A program made the translations under genes and the position numbers. This document shows positions 60,770 through 64,000 of a stretch of 64,000 nucleotides of DNA, piece after piece; positions within the stretch are counted from its first letter, which is position 1; every line of letters begins with the position of its first letter. The notes under the pieces are model-generated. The model did not search any database, was not told where the DNA came from, and was given only the letters and a program-made list of their open reading frames with translations. Location: NCBI RefSeq assembly GCF_015752315.1, contig NZ_JADOVJ010000001.1, positions 1,666,501 to 1,730,500 of the forward strand, read 5' to 3'. This DNA is from Nocardioides luteus (GTDB taxonomy: Bacteria > Actinomycetota > Actinomycetes > Propionibacteriales > Nocardioidaceae).

Positions 60770-61567
60770 ATGTCGTTGAGTCTTCCCCGAGTGCTTGTGA
60801 TTCAGCACGAGGAGACAGTTCCGCCGGCGTTGTTCGGTCATTGGCTGGCTGAGGCGGGCATGTGTGTCGACGTCTGTCGGGCGTACGCCGAGCCGATCCC
60901 GCCGCTCTCGTCGCTGGACGCCTCCTACTCGGGGCTGCTCGTCATGGGCGGCTCGATGGACGCTGACTCCGACGCCGAGCACCCCTGGCTCCAGGTCACC
61001 CGGGAGCGGATCGCCCAGGCCGCCGAGGCCGGCATCCCGACGCTCGGGATCTGCCTGGGTCACCAGCTCGCCGCGATGGCTCTGGGCGGCTCTGTGGAGC
61101 GCAGCCCGTTCGGGCTCACCGTGGGCGTCCACCAGGTCACCTGGGAGCCCGAGGTGCTCTTCGACCCGCTGATGCGCCTGCTGGCGGGCGACGACCGCGC
61201 CCTGCACTGGCACCGCGACGTCGTCGGTGAGCTGCCCGAGGGCTCCGTCAAGCTGGCCAGCTCGATCGACGGCCAGGTGCAGGCGGCGCGGTTCGCCCCG
61301 ACCGTGTGGGGCGTGCAGTTCCACCCCGAGGTCGACGCCGCCGCGGTCGCCGTCTGGGCGAACGAGTCCGTCGAGGAGCTCGAGCAGATCGGGCGCAGCG
61401 TCGACGACGTGGTCGCGACCGCCACCTTCGCCGAGAACGAGCTGATCAAGACCTGGCAGCCGCTGGCCTTCGGGTTCGCCCGCCTGGTCCGCGAGCGCGC
61501 CGCCGCGGTCGCTCCTGGAGGCACCCGCGGCGGTGTCATCCCGACCCCTAGGCCCTGGAGCGCCTGA
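60770..61567 (+). CDS. class I glutamine amidotransferase
   Basis: 265 residues. The Cys is in LGICLGHQL, and His and Glu in GVQFHPEVD; LLVMGGSMDADSDAEHPWL is the oxyanion region of this GuaA-like branch. GGGAG precedes ATG 60770. It may be a stand-alone gamma-glutamyl hydrolase or amidotransferase. Located between glnA2 and glnE, so related to nitrogen metabolism by context. Confidence 0.9.
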   Translation: MSLSLPRVLVIQHEETVPPALFGHWLAEAGMCVDVCRAYAEPIPPLSSLDASYSGLLVMGGSMDADSDAEHPWLQVTRERIAQAAEAGIPTLGICLGHQLAAMALGGSVERSPFGLTVGVHQVTWEPEVLFDPLMRLLAGDDRALHWHRDVVGELPEGSVKLASSIDGQVQAARFAPTVWGVQFHPEVDAAAVAVWANESVEELEQIGRSVDDVVATATFAENELIKTWQPLAFGFARLVRERAAAVAPGGTRGGVIPTPRPWSA

Positions 61568-61595
61568 CGCCGACCCGGGTGACAGAATCGGGGCC

Positions 61596-64000
61596 ATGAC
61601 GTTGCCAGGCAAGGGCGAGCTGCTCCGGCTCGGTTTCAACGATCCGGACACCGCCCTGGGAGACCTGGCAGCTCTCGGTCCCGGCACCCAGGAGCTGCTG
61701 GCGATCCTCGGGCAGGCCGCCGACCCCGACGCCGCGCTCGCGGGTCTGGTCACCCTCGCCGAGTCCCAGGGCGACGGCTTCGTCGAGGAGCTCGCCGGGG
61801 ACGAGGGCACCGCGATGCGGCTGGTCTGCGTGCTCGGCGCCTCGCCCGCGCTGGCCGACCACCTCGCCCGTCATCCCGCGCAGTGGCGGGAGCTGGCCGA
61901 CCCGACGCTCGGCACGACCAGGCCCGCGGCGTACGTCTTCCGGGCATCGCTGCTCGAGGCCGTCGGTGCGGAGCCGGGTGAGGAGTCGCCGGTGGCCACG
62001 GTCGCGGACGCGGAGGCGCTCGACGCGCTCCGGGTCGAGTACCGCCGCTGGCTGCTCCGGCTCGCCGCCCGCGACCTGGCCCACCAGCTCCCGGTCGACG
62101 ATGTCGCCGCCGAGCTCTCCGACCTGGCCTGCGCGACGCTCGAGGCCGCGCTGGCGGTGGCCCGTGCGCGGGTGGGGAGCGACGCCGACAAGGTCCGTCT
62201 GGCGGTCATCGCGATGGGCAAGTGCGGCGGGCACGAGCTCAACTACGTCTCCGACGTCGACGTGATCTTCGTCCACGAGGCTGCCGACGGCGTCGGCGAC
62301 GACGTCTCGCTGCGCGTCGCCACCCAGCTGGCCAGCAACCTGATCCAGGTCTGCTCCGCCCACACCGGCGAGGGCACCATCTGGCCGGTCGACGCGGCGC
62401 TGCGTCCCGAGGGCAAGGCGGGCGCCCTCTCGCGCACGATCCCCGGCCACGTCGGCTACTACGAGCGCTGGGCGAGCACCTGGGAGTTCCAGGCGCTGCT
62501 CAAGGCCCGTCCGGCCGCCGGCGACCTCGAGCTCGGCCGGGCCTACGTCGACGCCGTCAACCCGTTCGTGTGGAAGGCGGCCGAGCGCGACGGGTTCGTC
62601 TCCGACACTCAGGCGATGCGGCGCCGGGTGATCGCCCACATCCCGTCCAGAGAGGCCGACCGCGAGCTCAAGCTCGGCGCCGGCGGGCTGCGCGACGTCG
62701 AGTTCGCCGTGCAGCTGTTGCAGCTCGTCCACGGTCGCGCCGACACCGGGATCCGCCAGCCCACCACGCTCTCCGCGCTGGCGGCGCTGACCAGGGCCGG
62801 CTACGTCGGTCGCGAGGACGGCGAGGCGATGCACGAGGCCTACGCGTTCCTGCGGCGGATGGAGCACCGGCTCCAGCTCTACCGGCTCCGGCGCACCCAC
62901 GTCGTGCCCGACGACGAGGAGTCCCTGCGCTGGCTGGCGCGCTCGCTCGGCTACCTGCGCGACCCGGTCGTGCGCCTGGAGAAGGAGTGGGGACACCAGC
63001 GGATCGAGGTGCGCCGACTCCACGAGAAGCTCTTCTACCGCCCGCTCCTCGACGCGGTCGCCCGGATCCCGTCCGGACAGGCGCACCTGTCGGCGAAGGC
63101 CGCCGAGGAGCGGCTGACCGCGCTGGGCTATGCCGACCCGAAGGCCGCGCTGCGACACCTGGAGGCGCTCACCACGGGCGTCTCCCGGCGCGCGGCGCTG
63201 CAGCGCGCGCTGCTGCCGGTGATGCTCCAGTGGCTCTCCGAGGGCTCCGACCCCGACGCCGGTCTCTTCGGGTTCCGCCGGATCTCCGACGCGCTCGGCG
63301 CCACGCCCTGGTATCTCCGCTCCCTGCGCGACGAGGGCCTGGTCGCGCAGCACTTCGCCACGATCCTGTCCACCTCGCGCTACACCACCGCGCTGCTCGA
63401 ACGGGAGCCCGAGGCGCTGCGCCTGCTCGGCCACGATCTGGCCCCGCTCTCGGCCGAGGCGCTGACCGACGAGATGGTCGCCCGCGCCGCGCGCCGGCGC
63501 ACCACCACCTCCGCCGAGGAGGCCGTACGCCACATCCGGGCCATCCGCCGGCGTGAGCTGTTCCGGATCTCGGCCGCCGAGCTCCTCGGCGAGGCCGGGA
63601 TCGACACCATCGGCGCCGCGCTGTCGCGGCTCACGGACGCCACCTTGGAGGCCTCGCTGCGCACGGTCGTGGCGGAGGAGGTCGCCCGCCGCGAGATCGA
63701 GGAGCCGCCGACCAGGATCGCCATCATCGCGATGGGCCGCTACGGCGGCTTCGAGCTCTCCTATGCCTCCGACGCCGACGTGCTCTTCGTCCACCAGCCC
63801 GTCGAGGGGGCCGACCAGGGCGAGGCGACCCAGTTCGCGCTCAAGGTCATCGCCGACCTGCGCCGGCTGCTCGCCCTTCCCGGTGCCGACCCGCCACTGG
63901 AGCTCGACGCCGACCTGCGGCCCGAGGGGCGGCAGGGCGCGCTGGTGCGGACACTGCCTGCGTACGCCTCCTACTACGCGAAGTGGTCGGGCATCTGGGA
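61596..64000 (+). CDS. glnE: glutamine synthetase adenylyltransferase/deadenylase, 3' truncated
   Basis: 801 residues visible; family length is about 990. N-terminal (deadenylylating) nucleotidyltransferase: GGHELNYVSDVDVIFVHEA with RPEGKAGALSRT, then LKLGAGGLRDVEFAVQLLQL. The C-terminal (adenylylating) domain begins at GRYGGFELSYASDADVLFVH (residues about 714-733), followed by DLRPEGRQGALVRTL at the window edge. It modifies glutamine synthetase according to nitrogen status. Start ATG 61596, 28 bp after the amidotransferase stop. Confidence 0.96.
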   Translation, partial: MTLPGKGELLRLGFNDPDTALGDLAALGPGTQELLAILGQAADPDAALAGLVTLAESQGDGFVEELAGDEGTAMRLVCVLGASPALADHLARHPAQWRELADPTLGTTRPAAYVFRASLLEAVGAEPGEESPVATVADAEALDALRVEYRRWLLRLAARDLAHQLPVDDVAAELSDLACATLEAALAVARARVGSDADKVRLAVIAMGKCGGHELNYVSDVDVIFVHEAADGVGDDVSLRVATQLASNLIQVCSAHTGEGTIWPVDAALRPEGKAGALSRTIPGHVGYYERWASTWEFQALLKARPAAGDLELGRAYVDAVNPFVWKAAERDGFVSDTQAMRRRVIAHIPSREADRELKLGAGGLRDVEFAVQLLQLVHGRADTGIRQPTTLSALAALTRAGYVGREDGEAMHEAYAFLRRMEHRLQLYRLRRTHVVPDDEESLRWLARSLGYLRDPVVRLEKEWGHQRIEVRRLHEKLFYRPLLDAVARIPSGQAHLSAKAAEERLTALGYADPKAALRHLEALTTGVSRRAALQRALLPVMLQWLSEGSDPDAGLFGFRRISDALGATPWYLRSLRDEGLVAQHFATILSTSRYTTALLEREPEALRLLGHDLAPLSAEALTDEMVARAARRRTTTSAEEAVRHIRAIRRRELFRISAAELLGEAGIDTIGAALSRLTDATLEASLRTVVAEEVARREIEEPPTRIAIIAMGRYGGFELSYASDADVLFVHQPVEGADQGEATQFALKVIADLRRLLALPGADPPLELDADLRPEGRQGALVRTLPAYASYYAKWSGIW

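Noticed and set aside
61548..63794. 748-codon minus-strand frame opposite glnE
   Set aside because: Antisense shadow; the plus strand encodes both GlnE nucleotidyltransferase motifs.

Overview
High-GC actinobacterial chromosome, most likely a Nocardioides-type organism. This is inferred from codon use, the glnA2-glnE pair as in mycobacteria, ergothioneine genes, a multi-gene Asp23/Gls24 cluster, DUF1918 and FBP-domain proteins, and many GTG or leaderless starts. No phage, transposase, integrase or tRNA gene was found. One structural RNA gene, rnpB, is present.

Layout. 0-4.6 kb: end of a secreted GH16-like protein, a frameshifted CobW GTPase, then a tandem glycine riboswitch driving gcvT-gcvH-sdaA (glycine cleavage plus serine dehydratase). 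4.6-9.6 kb: SDR/SRPBCC/FAD-oxidoreductase operon, FBP-domain protein, TetR regulator, small secreted protein. 9.6-12.7 kb: an EACC1-caspase pair with a membrane C-terminus (putative conflict/defence module) and an AhpD-like protein. 12.9-19.7 kb: an accessory stretch with a NADAR protein, a lipase-like hydrolase, unknown small proteins and a HEAT-repeat protein. It carries three copies of the 3' end of an imine-reductase-like gene (one intact, two remnants) and a decayed duplicate of the gene next to it. 19.7-24.9 kb: regulator/enzyme pairs (HxlR, TetR, MmyB-type, SDR) and a peptide transporter. 25-31 kb: repeat-rich LPXTG surface protein, GtrA, LRAT-like protein, an intracellular trypsin-like protease beside a small protein resembling its own N-terminal domain, and an Abhydrolase_9 membrane protein.

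31-34.8 kb: a sigma factor and an Asp23/Gls24/AmaP envelope-stress cluster, closed by a very long hairpin. 34.9-37.6 kb: egtB, an unknown gene and egtD (ergothioneine). 37.8-45.4 kb: a catabolic islet (MarR, aldo/keto reductase, two Gfo/Idh/MocA dehydrogenases, TetR, quinone oxidoreductase, hydrolase) bracketed by the 3' end of rnpB and a second copy of that 3' end. This is the topology left by integration into rnpB. 45.4-50 kb: rnpB, DUF1918, TPR protein, pterin dehydratase and a transglutaminase/alpha-E/ATP-grasp operon whose transglutaminase has lost its catalytic cysteine. 50-57.6 kb: sugar dehydrogenase lipoprotein, ion-channel-like protein, panB, two acetyltransferases, a DUF1080 secreted protein and NAD synthetase. 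57.6-59.3 kb: satD and a DUF3307-like membrane gene behind three identical-spacing operators. 59.3-64 kb: glnA2, a glutamine amidotransferase and glnE, which runs off the window.

A recurring signal is a TANNNT -10 hexamer placed 6-7 nt before the start codon, implying many leaderless transcripts. No homology search was possible. Family names rest on motifs and overall pattern read from the translated sequence.
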